Below, one piece after another: positions 5,027 through 5,499 of a stretch of 5,499 nt of DNA. The notes under the pieces were generated by a model. It had not been told where the DNA came from. It saw only the letters and a program-made list of their open reading frames with translations, and did no database searches. The position numbers and the translations under genes were made by a program. The stretch is from JBAYZQ01 sp041672385 (GTDB lineage: Bacteria > Spirochaetota > Spirochaetia > Sphaerochaetales > Sphaerochaetaceae): NCBI GenBank assembly GCA_041672385.1, contig JBAYZQ010000155.1, positions 1 to 5,499 of the forward strand, given 5' to 3'. Positions within the stretch are counted from its first letter, which is position 1, and every line of letters begins with the position of its first letter.

Positions 5027-5499
5027 TTAGAAAGGTTGTCCATCAGCTCTTGGAGCTGCAGATGTCTTAGAGAATATAACCAAAGCAATTAAAGTAACAA
5101 TAAATGGGAAAGTCTTCAAAGCAATTGTTGGAATTGCCTGTAACTGAGGTATTACCTGAGAAACATTAGCAATAGTAGTAGCAAATCCAAAAAAGAAAGT
5201 TGCACCCAAAATACCTAAAGGTTTCCATTGACCAAAAATCAAAGCAGCAATAGCCAAGAATCCAAGTCCAGCTACTCCACCGTTAAATTCATTTGCATAT
5301 GTTAAAAGCATACAAGCTCCACCAAGTCCTGATAAGGCTCCACTCATGATTACCCCAAAATACCTCATATGGTAAACATTTATTCCAGCACTAGCTACGG
5401 CGTGTGGATGTTCTCCACAAGCTCTTAACCTCAAACCAAAACTTGTCTTATACAAAAGTACCCAGGAGAGCAAAAGAATTATTATTACAAGCCAGCTTG
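5027..5499 (-). CDS. Nucleoside-type ABC transporter permease, C-terminal part (5' end outside window)
   Basis: The last 156 complete codons of an integral membrane permease of the BPD_transp_2 group (RbsC/NupQ-like). The frame stays open to the right edge, and the TTG at 5473 is an internal leucine, so the true start is beyond the window. A hydrophobic segment before YKTSFG is followed by the cytoplasmic loop GLRLRACGEHPHAVASAGIN, which contacts the ATPase in this family. Further membrane segments are FGVIMSGALSGLGGACMLL, GLGFLAIAALIFGQW, LGILGATFFFGFATTIANV and a last one at FPFIVTLIALVIF, before a short polar tail. The RLRACGEHP-x-A-x3-GINV pattern and the GFLAIAALIFG segment resemble the second permease (NupQ/YufQ) of BmpA/PnrA-type nucleoside importers. 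The purine nucleoside phosphorylase gene directly downstream agrees. The other transporter genes would be expected to the right. A sugar permease of the same family is the alternative. Confidence 0.88.
   Translation of the reverse strand, partial: SWLVIIILLLSWVLLYKTSFGLRLRACGEHPHAVASAGINVYHMRYFGVIMSGALSGLGGACMLLTYANEFNGGVAGLGFLAIAALIFGQWKPLGILGATFFFGFATTIANVSQVIPQLQAIPTIALKTFPFIVTLIALVIFSKTSAAPRADGQPF

Noticed and set aside
5471..5473. TTG at 5473 as the start of the permease
   Set aside because: The frame continues open to the window edge with membrane-type residues, and the product would lack the N-terminal membrane segments of the family. It is an internal leucine codon.

Overview
The window comes from an AT-rich bacterium that uses the standard code and strong Shine-Dalgarno sites (AGGAGG, AAGGAG). 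Its gene content fits a low-GC Firmicute or a spirochaete. The DGNHR protein plus unusual metallophosphoesterase pair resembles pairs I recall from Spirochaetota and Chloroflexota, but this is memory rather than a search, so the lineage stays open. I see no insertion sequence, CRISPR array, tRNA or rRNA.

Left part (1-2025, + strand): two tandem, paralogous GntR/FadR-type transcription factors, each with its own upstream region. The 9-mer TTGTGWCAT occurs four times, all in the two non-coding stretches ahead of these regulators (two copies each). Ahead of the second regulator the copies lie in imperfect inverted repeats on either side of a plausible sigma-A promoter. This suggests auto- and cross-regulation. 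The winged-helix halves of the two proteins are much more alike than their C-terminal sensor halves. The usual histidine metal ligands of FCD sensor domains are mostly missing in the first protein and wholly missing in the second. A clear intrinsic terminator closes this part.

Middle (2027-2631, + strand): a single-gene unit encoding a WrbA-like flavodoxin-fold protein. It has its own promoter and a very short leader in which the Shine-Dalgarno sequence lies in the loop of a small perfect inverted repeat.

Right part (5499-2639, - strand): a tightly packed operon that enters from beyond the window's right edge. It runs from the C-terminal part of a nucleoside-type ABC transporter permease, through a trimeric-class purine nucleoside phosphorylase and a small metallophosphoesterase with an atypical first motif, to a ParB/sulfiredoxin-fold-like protein of unknown function carrying DGNHR and TEADAYLWI motifs. 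Gaps between genes are 16, 0 and 5 bases. The first two genes give a simple scheme of purine nucleoside import followed by phosphorolysis. The roles of the last two in that scheme are unknown and are the most open question in the window. The operon converges on the flavodoxin gene with only 7 bases between stop codons.
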